A stretch of DNA of 25,135 nt from JBCCSZ01 sp039199225 (GCA_039199225.1 JBCCSZ010000087.1:1-25135), one strand, 5' to 3'. Shown: positions 1 to 8,621, counted from the stretch's first letter. The notes: a model not told the origin generated them from the sequence alone. Program-made: numbers and translations.

Positions 1-2300
1 CGAACGTACCAGTTGCTGAGGTGGTCTTCGACAAACTCCTGGATTTTGCGGCCGGCACGGGTCGGCTCGTAGTCTGATAGGTCGGCATCGACTTCGCGGA
101 TGAGCGTATTCAACAAGGAAATGATCCAGCGATCGATTTCCTGACGTTCTGCTGGTGGAATTCTCTCCTCGGCATATTTAAACTGATCTACATTTGCATA
201 GAGTGCGAAGAAGGAATAGGTATTGTACAAAGTGCCGAAGAACTTACGGCGAACCTCGTCGATGCCCTTCATGTCAAACTTCAGGTTGTCCCAAGGGTTT
301 GCATTCGTCATCATGTACCAGCGCGTGGCATCGGCTCCGTACGTATCCAGCGTTTTGAATGGATCGACCACATTGCCTTTGGACTTGGACATTTTAGCAC
401 CTTCGGCATCCAACACCAATCCATTGGAAACGACATTTTTGTAAGCTACTTGGTCGAAGCACATCGTCGCGATGGCATGCAAGGTGTAAAACCAGCCACG
501 TGTTTGATCGACACCCTCGGCGATGAAGTCGGCCGGGAAGTTGTTTTTAAACTTCTCTTGGTTTTCGAATGGATAGTGCCACTGGGCATAGGGCATAGAA
601 CCACTGTCAAACCAAACATCGATCAAGTCGGCTTCGCGGCGCATCTCCCGTCCGTCGGCACTTACCAAGATAACCTCATCGATGTATGGACGGTGCAAAT
701 CCGTAGGAACTTCCTGCTGAAGTCCCAGCGCTGCATTGGCCGCTTCGATTTCTTTGGTCAGTTCAGCTATTGAGCCGATGCATTTTTCCTGACTGGCATC
801 AGCCGTCCGCCAGATGGGCAGTGGGATGCCCCAAAAACGAGAGCGGGAAAGGTTCCAGTCCTGTAGATTTTCCAGCCAGACCCCAAAACGACCAGTGCCG
901 GTATGCTTTGGCTTCCAGTTGATGGTCTTGTTCAGCTCCGCCATGCGCTGCTTGGCTGCCGAGGCTTTGATGAACCAAGAGTCGAGTGGGTAGTATAAAA
1001 CAGGCTTATCGGTCCGCCAACAGTGCGGATAATTGTGTTCGTATTTGGTAACATTGAAAGCCTTATTGGCTTTCTTGAGATTGATGGCAATGTCGATGTC
1101 TACGTTCTTGAATTCGGTTTCGTCTTTGTAGTTTTTGACGTAGCGATTGGAGAATTCTCCTACGGAGCCTTTGAATCGCCCCTGCTTGTCGACCAAGGTC
1201 AGTGTGCCGACGCCATTGGCGATGCCCACCTTGCGGTCATCTGCCCCAAAGGAAGGCGCCGTATGCACAATGCCTGTACCATCCTCTGTGGTGACATGAT
1301 CGCCGACCAGTACCCGAAAAGCATCTGTTGCGCCGTGTAAGTCCTCGATTTCATTGTCGAAGGAGAGCAATTGCTCATAGCGGATGTCGCGCAGCTGTTC
1401 GCCGGTAAAGGCTTCGCTTTGCTCGATGATTTTTGGTTGGTTTTTGGCGCCAAACCACTTGGAGACCAGCTTTTCGGCCAATACTACGCTTACTGGCACC
1501 TCTGTGTAAGGGCTGGTGGTTTTTATCTTGACATATTGAATCTTGCCTCCTACGGATAGGGCGGTGTTGGACGGCAGGGTCCAGGGAGTGGTTGTCCAGG
1601 CCAAGATGCGGACATCTTCCTCTTCAGAATCGTACAAAAAGGCAGATTGCTCGTTCTTCAGCACTTTGAACATGCCGACGACGGTGGTGTCTTTGACATT
1701 TTTGTAGCAGCCAGGCAGGTTGAGCTCGTGGGAGCTGAGGCCGGTTCCGGCGGCCGGAGAGTAGGGCTGGACAGTGTAGCCTTTGTACATATAGCCCTTG
1801 TTGTAAAGTGTTTGGAGTAAATGCCAAACGGACTCTATGTAATCGTTTTCAAAAGTGATGTAAGGATTGTCCAGATCGACCCAGTAGCCCATTTTACGGG
1901 TGATGTCATCCCACAAGTCTTTGAAACGCATGACAGTCTTGCGGCAAGCGCTGTTGTATTCCTCGACCGTGATGGACTTGCCAATGTCTTCTTTGGTGAT
2001 GCCGAGTTCTTTTTCGACGTTGAGCTCGATGGGTAGGCCATGGGTGTCCCATCCTCCTTTGCGCTCTACGCGCCGGCCTTTCATGCTGTAGAAACGGCAA
2101 AAAAGGTCCTTGACGGTTCGGGACATGACGTGGTGGATGCCGGGTTTGCCATTGGCAGAAGGCGGCCCTTCGTAAAAAACATAGCTGTTCTCGGTACTGC
2201 GTTGTTCGATGCTTTTCTCAAAGACTTCGTTCTCAGTCCAAAAACGGAGGATTTCCTGATCTATTTCGGGCAGATTCAATCCCTTATATTCCTTATACAT
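1..2300 (-). CDS. ileS: isoleucyl-tRNA synthetase, 5' 766 codons (runs off the left edge)
   Basis: Charges tRNA-Ile with isoleucine in the cytoplasm (class Ia synthetase). I checked every codon from the ATG at 2300 to position 3 and found no stop, so this is the intact N-terminal two thirds of a protein that is usually about 1,050-1,150 aa in Bacteroidota. The HIGH-type signature appears as PPSANGKPGIHH (GIHH at residues 54-57). The KMSKS loop is at residues 636-640, followed by GNVVDP. The CP1 editing domain carries GIVHTAPSFGADD near residues 345-355, where FGA stands in the place of the GHG of classical bacterial enzymes; I recall this from the Bacteroidota/eukaryote-like IleRS branch. The catalytic-core stretch ending FDSGSMPYAQW is also present. 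The start is chosen because MYKEYKGLNLPEID matches the family N-terminus. The gene diverges from the ROK kinase. The missing C-terminus would carry the anticodon-binding domain. Confidence 0.97.
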   Translation of the reverse strand, partial: MYKEYKGLNLPEIDQEILRFWTENEVFEKSIEQRSTENSYVFYEGPPSANGKPGIHHVMSRTVKDLFCRFYSMKGRRVERKGGWDTHGLPIELNVEKELGITKEDIGKSITVEEYNSACRKTVMRFKDLWDDITRKMGYWVDLDNPYITFENDYIESVWHLLQTLYNKGYMYKGYTVQPYSPAAGTGLSSHELNLPGCYKNVKDTTVVGMFKVLKNEQSAFLYDSEEEDVRILAWTTTPWTLPSNTALSVGGKIQYVKIKTTSPYTEVPVSVVLAEKLVSKWFGAKNQPKIIEQSEAFTGEQLRDIRYEQLLSFDNEIEDLHGATDAFRVLVGDHVTTEDGTGIVHTAPSFGADDRKVGIANGVGTLTLVDKQGRFKGSVGEFSNRYVKNYKDETEFKNVDIDIAINLKKANKAFNVTKYEHNYPHCWRTDKPVLYYPLDSWFIKASAAKQRMAELNKTINWKPKHTGTGRFGVWLENLQDWNLSRSRFWGIPLPIWRTADASQEKCIGSIAELTKEIEAANAALGLQQEVPTDLHRPYIDEVILVSADGREMRREADLIDVWFDSGSMPYAQWHYPFENQEKFKNNFPADFIAEGVDQTRGWFYTLHAIATMCFDQVAYKNVVSNGLVLDAEGAKMSKSKGNVVDPFKTLDTYGADATRWYMMTNANPWDNLKFDMKGIDEVRRKFFGTLYNTYSFFALYANVDQFKYAEERIPPAERQEIDRWIISLLNTLIREVDADLSDYEPTRAGRKIQEFVEDHLSNWYV

Positions 2301-2340
2301 TGGCAGATGTCGTTTCGGTGAACGTTTTTAAAACAGGCGA

Positions 2341-2371
2341 CAAAGATAGCAAAACAAAAAAGCGTTGGCAA
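2341..2371 (-). promoter_or_regulatory. candidate ileS promoter (TTG-N20-TATCTTTG)
   Basis: On the minus strand, TATCTTTG (plus positions 2341-2348) matches the Bacteroidota -7 consensus TAnnTTTG exactly. A TTG (plus positions 2369-2371) lies 20 nt upstream, within the usual -33 spacing. Transcription would start about 30-35 nt before the ileS ATG. This is read from sequence only. Confidence 0.5.
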
Positions 2372-2395
2372 GTTCCACAACCTACCAACGCTTTT
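2358..2395. repeat. 11-bp perfect inverted repeat between ileS and the ROK kinase
   Basis: AAAAGCGTTGG (2358-2368) pairs with CCAACGCTTTT (2385-2395) around a 16-nt loop. Read on the minus strand, the stem is followed by TTTTTTGTTTT, as in an intrinsic terminator. However, no gene ends there: both neighbours point away from it. It also overlaps the -33 region of the proposed ileS promoter. It could stop stray minus-strand transcription, act as an attenuator for a longer ileS transcript, or be a binding site. Confidence 0.6.
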
Positions 2396-2458
2396 GTGCG
2401 TATATAAAGCACTTCGTTACGGATTGTGGCACAATCTGTGATTCAAAATGCTAATAAT

Positions 2459-2466
2459 TATCTTTG
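2459..2466 (+). promoter_or_regulatory. candidate -7 element for the ROK kinase gene
   Basis: TATCTTTG matches TAnnTTTG exactly and lies about 113 nt before the kinase ATG. I see no convincing TTG box at the usual distance upstream, so the call is weak. Confidence 0.3.
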
Positions 2467-2578
2467 TTGAAAATCTCATTTTCGATTAATTTTGAATAAG
2501 TCTAGCAGGATGCTACCCTTTCATACAACAATTGGAGTAAAAAAGTTTCCGGCTGCCAAAAACTGAAAAATACAATAC

Positions 2579-3481
2579 ATGGGACCATTATGGGGAATTG
2601 ACCTTGGAGGCACCAAAATAGAGGGTGTCGTACTGATGGATCGCGAAACGCCTGACGTTTTGAAGCGCCTGCGTATTCCTACCGAAGCCAGCCTGGGATA
2701 CGAGCACATCATCGGTCAGATCTCTCGCCTGGTGGAGGTTCTCACAGCTGAAACGGGCGTCAAGCCAGACAGCATCGGTATCGGTACGCCTGGGGTGCTT
2801 GACCCATCGACTCGCCTGATGAAAAACAGCAATACGACCTGCTTGAACGACAAACCCTTGAAGCGCGATTTGGAGATTGCCCTTGGCCTACCGATCAACA
2901 TGGCCAATGATGCCAATTGTTTTGCAGTAGCAGAGGCGAATCTGGGGATTGTTCCAAAGAAAGTACCCAACGCCAAAGTGGTTTTTGGAGTCATTATGGG
3001 GACCGGTGTAGGCGGTGGACTAGTGGTTGGTGGAAGGGCTTTGCAGGGCCGGCATGGCATCAGCGGAGAGTGGGGACACAATTTCCTGGACGAATCTGGT
3101 GGCGATTGTTATTGTGGGCGCAAGGGATGTGTCGAATGCATCATTTCAGGTCCCAGCCTGGAAGCCTATTACGAAGAGCTGATGGGTAAGCGGCTGCCAA
3201 TGAAAAAAATTATAGAAGCCTATTACGAGGGAGGAGATATTGTGGCAACTAAGACGGTTAGAAGGTTGTTGCGGTATTTTGGAAAAGGTCTGGCCAACGT
3301 GATCAATATTGTCGATCCAGATGCCATTGTTTTAGGTGGCGGATTGGGCAACATCGACCTATTGTACAAGGAAGGCCGGGAGGAAGTAGAAAAGCACATC
3401 TTCAACGATCATCTGGAAACGCCTTTCTTAAAACCTAGCCTGGGGGATAGCGCTGGAGTCTTTGGAGCTGCGCTGCTATAA
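2579..3481 (+). CDS. ROK-family sugar kinase (Mak-like fructokinase/glucokinase)
   Basis: A 300-aa ROK kinase predicted to phosphorylate a free hexose with ATP in the cytoplasm. The phosphate-binding motif GIDLGGTK is at residues 6-13 with D8. The catalytic base is D111 in NDAN (110-113). The glycine-rich GTGVGGG follows at 141-147. The ROK zinc site is complete: H167 in GEWGHN, then C177, C179 and C184 in CYCGRKGC. The length is normal. The motif wording, including NSNTTCLN, ISGEWGHN and VDPDAIVLGGG, resembles E. coli Mak (fructokinase) more than Glk, so fructose is the best substrate guess; glucose or another hexose remains possible. The start at 2579 places GIDLGGT near the N-terminus as in the family. 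There is no Shine-Dalgarno site, and the leader AAAAATACAATAC is A-rich. The gene diverges from ileS and stands apart from the downstream channel gene. Confidence 0.9.
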   Translation: MGPLWGIDLGGTKIEGVVLMDRETPDVLKRLRIPTEASLGYEHIIGQISRLVEVLTAETGVKPDSIGIGTPGVLDPSTRLMKNSNTTCLNDKPLKRDLEIALGLPINMANDANCFAVAEANLGIVPKKVPNAKVVFGVIMGTGVGGGLVVGGRALQGRHGISGEWGHNFLDESGGDCYCGRKGCVECIISGPSLEAYYEELMGKRLPMKKIIEAYYEGGDIVATKTVRRLLRYFGKGLANVINIVDPDAIVLGGGLGNIDLLYKEGREEVEKHIFNDHLETPFLKPSLGDSAGVFGAALL

Positions 3482-3659
3482 TTTCTCGCCAAAATGCCAG
3501 CGAAAAGACTGGCCATTGACTAATACTAATCTGTGTAGATAGACATCGATTTTGTTTGGGTAATTTACATATACTAAAAGTCCGACTGTTACTTCTGAAT
3601 GAGGCGTCCGTCAAAAGGTCGTTAGCACATTATTTTTTACCCGAACAAAACACAAAATC

Positions 3660-4493
3660 ATGGAAATCTTTACAGAAAAGATAGGTTTACTTATTGAAAA
3701 CCTCATCGCATGGGCTCCTAAACTCGTCGGAGCCATTCTCGTACTCATCATTGGACTTTGGATTATTGGAGGCATCACCCGCACTGCCCAAAAAGCAATG
3801 CAGCGTTCTGGCCTAGACAAGGATGTTATACCTTTTCTTTCTTCAATGATCAGCGTCCTTTTGAAGGTGCTACTGGTACTAAGTATTGCTGGTATGGTAG
3901 GTATCGAAACGACTTCCTTCGTCGCATTGGTTGGTATGGTTGGTCTAGCCATAGGAATGGCATTGCAAGGAACGCTTGGACATTTTGCTTCCGGTGTGAT
4001 GATTCTTTTATTTAAACCTTATCGCGTTGGCGACTTGGTAGACGTGCAAGGACAGATTGGAAATGTAGAAGAAATCCAGGTATTCAACACTGTCATCAAG
4101 TCCTTGGATAATAAGAAGGTGATCATTCCGAATGGCATTGCTACCAGTGGCATCATCACCAATCTTTCAACACATGAATACCTCCGGGTAGACCTGAATG
4201 TGGCGATGCCTTATGAGGAAGATTTCGAAAAAGTCCAGGCCATTGTTTTAGAAGCTTTGCGCAAAACGCCCAAGGTACTCTCCGATCCTTCTCCTGTTGT
4301 CGAGATCGAAAAATTTCAAGATCACAATATCTTGCTTGCAGTTCGGCCGTATGCCACCACGGAGGACTACTGGGATGTCTATTTTGGTGCCTACAAAAAC
4401 GTCAAGGCCGCATTGGGTACGCACAACATCAAAGTGGCTTATCCACGAAGAGAGGTCAGCGTTTCAAATGGTCAACTGGCCGTAGCAAACTAA
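3660..4493 (+). CDS. MscS-family small-conductance mechanosensitive channel
   Basis: A 277-aa inner-membrane channel expected to open under membrane tension and release solutes on hypo-osmotic shock. It is close in length to E. coli MscS (286 aa). Three membrane segments are visible: about 20-38, 58-82 and 85-117. The third is the pore helix, rich in Gly and Ala (VGLAIGMALQGTLGHFASG), followed by LLFKPYRVGDLVDV, the family's hinge into the beta domain. VIIPNG at 154-159 is also a family signature, and the C-terminal alpha/beta vestibule domain is complete. The 178-nt gap before it (3482-3659) holds no gene and no clear terminator or promoter; a short A-rich leader (AACAAAACACAAAATC) precedes the ATG. 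It converges with the nitrilase gene across a shared terminator. Confidence 0.93.
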   Translation: MEIFTEKIGLLIENLIAWAPKLVGAILVLIIGLWIIGGITRTAQKAMQRSGLDKDVIPFLSSMISVLLKVLLVLSIAGMVGIETTSFVALVGMVGLAIGMALQGTLGHFASGVMILLFKPYRVGDLVDVQGQIGNVEEIQVFNTVIKSLDNKKVIIPNGIATSGIITNLSTHEYLRVDLNVAMPYEEDFEKVQAIVLEALRKTPKVLSDPSPVVEIEKFQDHNILLAVRPYATTEDYWDVYFGAYKNVKAALGTHNIKVAYPRREVSVSNGQLAVAN

Positions 4494-4519
4494 CAATCTT
4501 TTCATACATTCTTTGACGA

Positions 4520-4558
4520 AGCCACCTTTTCTGATCCGATCAGAGAGGTGGTTGTTCT
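4520..4558. terminator. bidirectional terminator between the mscS-like gene and the nitrilase gene
   Basis: Outer arms CCACCT (4522-4527) and AGGTGG (4546-4551), extended by a G-U and an A-U pair, enclose an inner stem CTGAT-CCG-ATCAG (4531-4543). TTGTTCTTT follows on the plus strand. The structure overlaps the nitrilase stop codon (4540-4542), so it forms in both convergent transcripts. Confidence 0.65.
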
Positions 4559-5505
4559 TTGGGGAAGAGAACGGTGGATTGCCGCTCCCGCCGCACGATG
4601 AGCTGTGTAACATCCGGGCGGGAATAATGGCCTGCCGGATCAAAGTTTTGGCGTTCCTCCATGACCTTTTGGTGATCGAGCGTTGCGATGTGCAAGCATT
4701 CCCTTTCAGCAATGGGTTCCACCAGCCAGCTGCCATCTGGATTGGCGATGCAGGAGCCTCCATTGGCCATCCAGTCGGGTGCATTTTCTAAGATGAGGTC
4801 CAAATGTGGCGTTTTCTCAGGAAAATCTTCCTTCCTCATAATCCCACAAACAGAGACCACATAGGAACGACCTTCGCGTGCCAGAAAGCGCGTGAGAATT
4901 TCGGTGTTGCGCACATTGCCTGGCCAAAGCGCCAAGTGCAGGTCTTCTCCCAAAGCATACAAAGCAGCTCTCGGCAGTGGCATCCAGTTTTCCCAGCAAT
5001 TGAGTCCACCCATCGTAAACGGCCCGATGGGAAAGGTTCTTAGGCCATGGCCATCACCCGGCGCCCAGGTGAGTCGCTCTTCATAAGTTGGCATCAGTTT
5101 TCGGTGGACATTCTCTATCTTTCCAGCCTTGGAGATGTAGATCAAGGAGCAATACAAGCTGTGTCCGCCTCGGTCAACAGCCCGCTCAATGCTTCCGGTG
5201 ACGATGGCGATTTGGTGCTTTTGGGCCAGCTTGCAGAGACCGTCCAGATGTCCGGCCTCCGGTTGGATGGCCTGTGTCATGTAATGCGCATGCAAGGCTT
5301 TTTGAACAGGTGAGTTGAATCGGGCGCCGTCCGTCAGCTCCACCCAAAAGGGATAGCCCGGTAGGATGGCTTCGCCAAAGACAATGAGGTCGCATTCCTG
5401 TTTGCCTGCCTGTTGGACATAGCTTTGCATTTTTTCGAGCGTAGCTTCGCGTTGCAGCCAAACAGCAGCTATTTGTGCTATGGCGATTCGAATGGAATGG
5501 GTCAT
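4540..5505 (-). CDS. nitrilase (carbon-nitrogen hydrolase superfamily)
   Basis: A 321-aa enzyme of the true nitrilase branch, expected to hydrolyse an organic nitrile to the carboxylic acid and ammonia in the cytoplasm. The catalytic triad is complete: E45 in FGEA, K136 in HRKLMPT and C170 in GLNCWENWMPL. The wording around the cysteine (LNCWEN.MPL) is that of nitrilases rather than amidases or N-carbamoylases. An additional active-site glutamate is likely at 142 or 143 in TYEERLTW. The length fits the family. The real substrate (aliphatic, aryl-acetonitrile or cyano-amino acid) cannot be read from sequence. The ATG at 5505 gives the normal N-terminus, IRIAIAQIAAVWLQR. The gene diverges from an alpha/beta hydrolase gene about 100 nt away and ends inside a bidirectional terminator. 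Confidence 0.9.
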   Translation of the reverse strand: MTHSIRIAIAQIAAVWLQREATLEKMQSYVQQAGKQECDLIVFGEAILPGYPFWVELTDGARFNSPVQKALHAHYMTQAIQPEAGHLDGLCKLAQKHQIAIVTGSIERAVDRGGHSLYCSLIYISKAGKIENVHRKLMPTYEERLTWAPGDGHGLRTFPIGPFTMGGLNCWENWMPLPRAALYALGEDLHLALWPGNVRNTEILTRFLAREGRSYVVSVCGIMRKEDFPEKTPHLDLILENAPDWMANGGSCIANPDGSWLVEPIAERECLHIATLDHQKVMEERQNFDPAGHYSRPDVTQLIVRRERQSTVLFPKEQPPL

Positions 5506-5606
5506 TGGTATAAGTGTTTTTGTCTGCTAAATGTAAGAAAAACTTAGTACCTTATTTTGTACAAATGGAAAACGATCGCACCCCAACGAGTTACAAAAAC
5601 AAGGAT

Positions 5607-6269
5607 ATGAATCTGGCTCTCTTACCTGGCCTGGGTTTTGACCATCGGATTTTTGCCAACCTACAGTTACCGCCGGCGAATATTCTGCACCTCAATTGGA
5701 TCGATCCGCTCTCCGATGAGTCCATACAAGCCTATGCCAAAAGATTCAGCCTGCCACTCGGCGATCCGGCGGAACCCTGGACACTGATTGGTCATTCGTT
5801 TGGTGGGATGATGGCACAGGAAATTGCTCGGCATCGCAGGGTGGATCAAATCATTCTTTTGTCGAGCATCAAGTCTGCCAAGGAAAATGCTCCTGTTTTC
5901 CGTACCATGGCCCGCTTACATTTACACCGCTTATTCACCAAAAAAATGACGATCAAGACTTTTGCACTCTGGGCGAAGCAACACGGCTATGAGACGGCCG
6001 AAGAACAACAGCTGTTCATTGATATGGTGGAAAAACACAGCGATGTGTATCTTCAGTGGGCCTTGCGCCAGGTCGGTAATTGGCAAGGAGTAGAAGGCTT
6101 GGATACGGACATTGTCCATCTTCACGGTACGGCAGATAAAACTTTTCCCGCCAAACTCATTCAAGAACCGGTTTGTCTGTTGGAAGGAGGTTCCCATATT
6201 ATGTTGTGTAAAAGAGCGCCCGAGGTCAGTGCGCTGATTGCAGAAATTCTTGGGCGAAGGACTCACTGA
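5607..6269 (+). CDS. alpha/beta-hydrolase fold protein
   Basis: A 220-aa hydrolase of unknown substrate. With the start at 5607, the nucleophile is S64 in GHSFGG, the acid D177 in HGTADKTF and the base H197 in GGSHIML, so the triad is complete; PGLGFDHRIF near the N-terminus supplies the oxyanion region. The open frame reaches back to 5514 with another ATG at 5565. Those upstream residues (CKKNLVPYF and so on) do not look like family sequence, and the first beta strand begins at MNLALLPG, so 5607 is preferred. An A-rich leader (TTACAAAAACAAGGAT) precedes it. There is no signal peptide, so it should be cytoplasmic. It diverges from the nitrilase gene, and its last 7 nt overlap the convergent helical-repeat gene. 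Ester, thioester or lactone hydrolysis are all possible. Confidence 0.8.
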   Translation: MNLALLPGLGFDHRIFANLQLPPANILHLNWIDPLSDESIQAYAKRFSLPLGDPAEPWTLIGHSFGGMMAQEIARHRRVDQIILLSSIKSAKENAPVFRTMARLHLHRLFTKKMTIKTFALWAKQHGYETAEEQQLFIDMVEKHSDVYLQWALRQVGNWQGVEGLDTDIVHLHGTADKTFPAKLIQEPVCLLEGGSHIMLCKRAPEVSALIAEILGRRTH

Positions 6270-7708
6270 CGCAGGGCTTGCAGCTTTTCGATCAGCCAGC
6301 TTTTTTCCAGTATGATTTTTTTTGCTTCCAACTTTTGTATCAGCTTATCGATGCGGGTGTTGTTGCGATAGGTTCGAGGCATTTGTATTTGTCGTAGGAC
6401 ATCGATGAAATGATTGTTGCCACGTCTGGGTATGTTGGGCAGTTGCTTTTTGGACAATCGAAAAATATAGACTTTAAAAGCATCTATTCGGGAGCTGAGC
6501 AGTGGCGATTTGGTTTCGTAATAAATTTTCAATTCTAAGCGCTTGGTGGCCAGCTTGTAGTAGAGGTCGCCCTGCTGGTCGGGCAGGTGCTTTAGGGCTT
6601 CTTCGTAGCGCGCCAAGGCAAAATAGTAGTTGGCAAGGTTGAGTTGATAGACTTCATGGGGATGCCGGGTACCGGTGATCCGATGTTGATGATCTTGGAT
6701 GAATTGATTCACCCAGTCGTACTGCTTGAGGTGCAGTCCCATGGTGACTAAGTTGCGGAAGGTGCTGGCGAGCAAGCAATTTTCGTGGTACAAGTCGCCA
6801 TTTTTCAAATGGGTCAGATATAGATCATACAAAATTTGCAGGTAGGCTTCCTGGCCGCTGTTGTAGCGACGAACGCAAAAATTGCGGCAAATGGCAGAGA
6901 GCGCCTTACGGTTGTCATCGGTCAAAATATCCTGATGTACTTCCAGGAGTTGGCGAAGTTCCTGAAAAGTTGTTTCCGTATCTTTTTTCAGCAATTGCAG
7001 GGCGTGATAATACAGCGCAATGCTGGGTTCTTCTAATAAGTTGCGTTCGAGGATGTGGGTCTCTAATTGTTCGATTTCCTCCTTTTTGAGGTCTGATTGC
7101 AAAGAGGAATCGTTGTAGGTTTGAGCCAATAAGGTACAGTAATATTCGAGTTTGACGGCACATTGATAGATGTCAAATGCCTTTAGGCTGTCGAGAATGT
7201 TGAGGTGATTGACTCTCGAGTTGTAATGGCTCATATGATGGGCAGCCACTTGTTCGATCCGAAAGGAATGGTAGTGGTATTGTTGCGATTGGGCCTGCGG
7301 CTTGGATTGGAGGTTGCGTGCTTTGCGCAGTTGGTGGTAGAAGGCAGTTTCCAGCCCTTTGCGTTGAAAATAGGAAGCCAACAGTAACTGGGGGCGAACA
7401 GATGTATCTCGCTGGTTTTCTTCACTGACGAGGAATTGCCGAATGGCATTGAGCAAAACAGACATCAACTTTTCCAGTTTGCCCTTGACCATGTTTTCGT
7501 TTGGAAAGAGCTGTTTGAAAATTACCTCTTTGGCCAAGCTTGCTGGGTTTTCCTCGCCGACCTGTTGCTGGATCAGTTGTAGGAGTTGTTGGATTTTCTC
7601 TTTTTGGGGGTGCTGAAAGCAGTAAGGAGAATTGATGTAGAGCCGCAGACGAGCGTGTTCTTGTTTGTCAAGAACGTTTAAAATCTCTACGAGTTTACTT
7701 TTTATCAT
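6263..7708 (-). CDS. helical-repeat (TPR-like) protein of unknown function, 481 aa
   Basis: I do not recognise a named family. The protein has no signal peptide or membrane segment and is almost wholly alpha-helical. The first 100 residues form a basic, Leu/Gln-rich block (LRLYINSPYCFQHPQKEKIQ, then KLEKLMSVLLNAIRQFL). Helix pairs in the style of tetratricopeptide repeats follow, for example ANYYFALARYEEALKHL in the C-terminal half. The C-terminus is a Lys-rich helix. The overall plan (short helical head, then about 350 residues of repeats, about 480 aa in all) matches the gene at 23522-24952. The start at 7708 (MIKSKLVEIL) is the only reasonable one. It diverges from a T9SS cargo gene and its stop overlaps the hydrolase gene. 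A scaffold role is a guess from the fold. Confidence 0.75.
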   Translation of the reverse strand: MIKSKLVEILNVLDKQEHARLRLYINSPYCFQHPQKEKIQQLLQLIQQQVGEENPASLAKEVIFKQLFPNENMVKGKLEKLMSVLLNAIRQFLVSEENQRDTSVRPQLLLASYFQRKGLETAFYHQLRKARNLQSKPQAQSQQYHYHSFRIEQVAAHHMSHYNSRVNHLNILDSLKAFDIYQCAVKLEYYCTLLAQTYNDSSLQSDLKKEEIEQLETHILERNLLEEPSIALYYHALQLLKKDTETTFQELRQLLEVHQDILTDDNRKALSAICRNFCVRRYNSGQEAYLQILYDLYLTHLKNGDLYHENCLLASTFRNLVTMGLHLKQYDWVNQFIQDHQHRITGTRHPHEVYQLNLANYYFALARYEEALKHLPDQQGDLYYKLATKRLELKIYYETKSPLLSSRIDAFKVYIFRLSKKQLPNIPRRGNNHFIDVLRQIQMPRTYRNNTRIDKLIQKLEAKKIILEKSWLIEKLQALRQ

Positions 7709-7820
7709 ATCGGTGTATCTGCACTCCAGTCGTAGTTTGGGAAAAAATCCCTAAAAATGTAATACGTTTTTTATAGTCGGATGGGTAAATTTAGAGCTTT
7801 CTGAAACAAACCTGCTAATT

Positions 7821-8621
7821 ATGAAGTTCTCATTCCTTGTCGTTTTGCTATTCACCGGGATTTGTCAACCCTTGTGGAGTGTATCTTGTGAGATTAATGC
7901 GGACAATTTGGTGGAAAAATCGAAAGCACTGCATGAGAGCCTCAAAGAAGGAAGCAAAAATGTTGTTCCGGCAGTTGTCATCGAAGCTTTTTTAGCGCAA
8001 TATCTTCCAACAGAAGGCACGAGCTGCGCTTTGCCCAATTTCGAATTTGGTTGGGGCGATTTTCGGGAGCTCGAATTTGCTTTTCCCCGAACAAGCGGCC
8101 AGATACTACAACACCAAGTGGTATACCTCGATTTGATTTCCGGAACGCCATTGCCGCGCCCCATCGTTACCAAACGAGCCAACCTGAAAGTTCAGTTGCC
8201 ATTAAATGCCAGCCTAACCTTAGTGGCTGTATTTGCCGACTGTCTTGATGGCTCTCAAAGCAACTTAAATATCATCATTGTCGATCGGGATTTATTTCGT
8301 TGCCCTGTTCCCGACTTAGAAGGACGTGTGGCTACAACGGACTTGGACTTGAAAAATTCAATACAAGACTTCACCATTTTTCCCAATCCAACATCCGGGG
8401 TGATTGACATTGCCTACACCCTAATGGAGGATACGCAATTACAAATGGTGTTTTTTGATGCCTGGGGCCGTCAGGTTTCTTCTCTGGTGGTCGTAGACGA
8501 AAAGCGGAAAGCAGGCCCGCATAAGTTTCGTCACGACTTGCGCATGCTGCCCCCGGGTATCTATTTTCTTCGACTGATAAAAGGAACGCAATCCATGGTC
8601 CGAGCCGTGCGAAAGCATTGA
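7821..8621 (+). CDS. secreted protein with T9SS C-terminal sorting domain
   Basis: A 266-aa protein with an N-terminal signal peptide (MKFSFLVVLLFTGI, cleavage probably near residues 20-22), so it is exported by Sec. The last 80 residues are a type A T9SS sorting domain: IFPNPTSG at 186-193, beta-rich MVFFDAWGRQV, then LPPGIYFLRL at 243-252 and a basic tail. Such domains direct cargo across the outer membrane and are cleaved, often with attachment to surface lipopolysaccharide. The middle (about 24-180) matches nothing I recognise and holds a few cysteines (23, 69, 141, 161) that could form disulfides. The gene stands alone, with a strong terminator directly after it. A sister T9SS gene follows; the two share the plan but not the passenger sequence. 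Confidence 0.85.
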   Translation: MKFSFLVVLLFTGICQPLWSVSCEINADNLVEKSKALHESLKEGSKNVVPAVVIEAFLAQYLPTEGTSCALPNFEFGWGDFRELEFAFPRTSGQILQHQVVYLDLISGTPLPRPIVTKRANLKVQLPLNASLTLVAVFADCLDGSQSNLNIIIVDRDLFRCPVPDLEGRVATTDLDLKNSIQDFTIFPNPTSGVIDIAYTLMEDTQLQMVFFDAWGRQVSSLVVVDEKRKAGPHKFRHDLRMLPPGIYFLRLIKGTQSMVRAVRKH

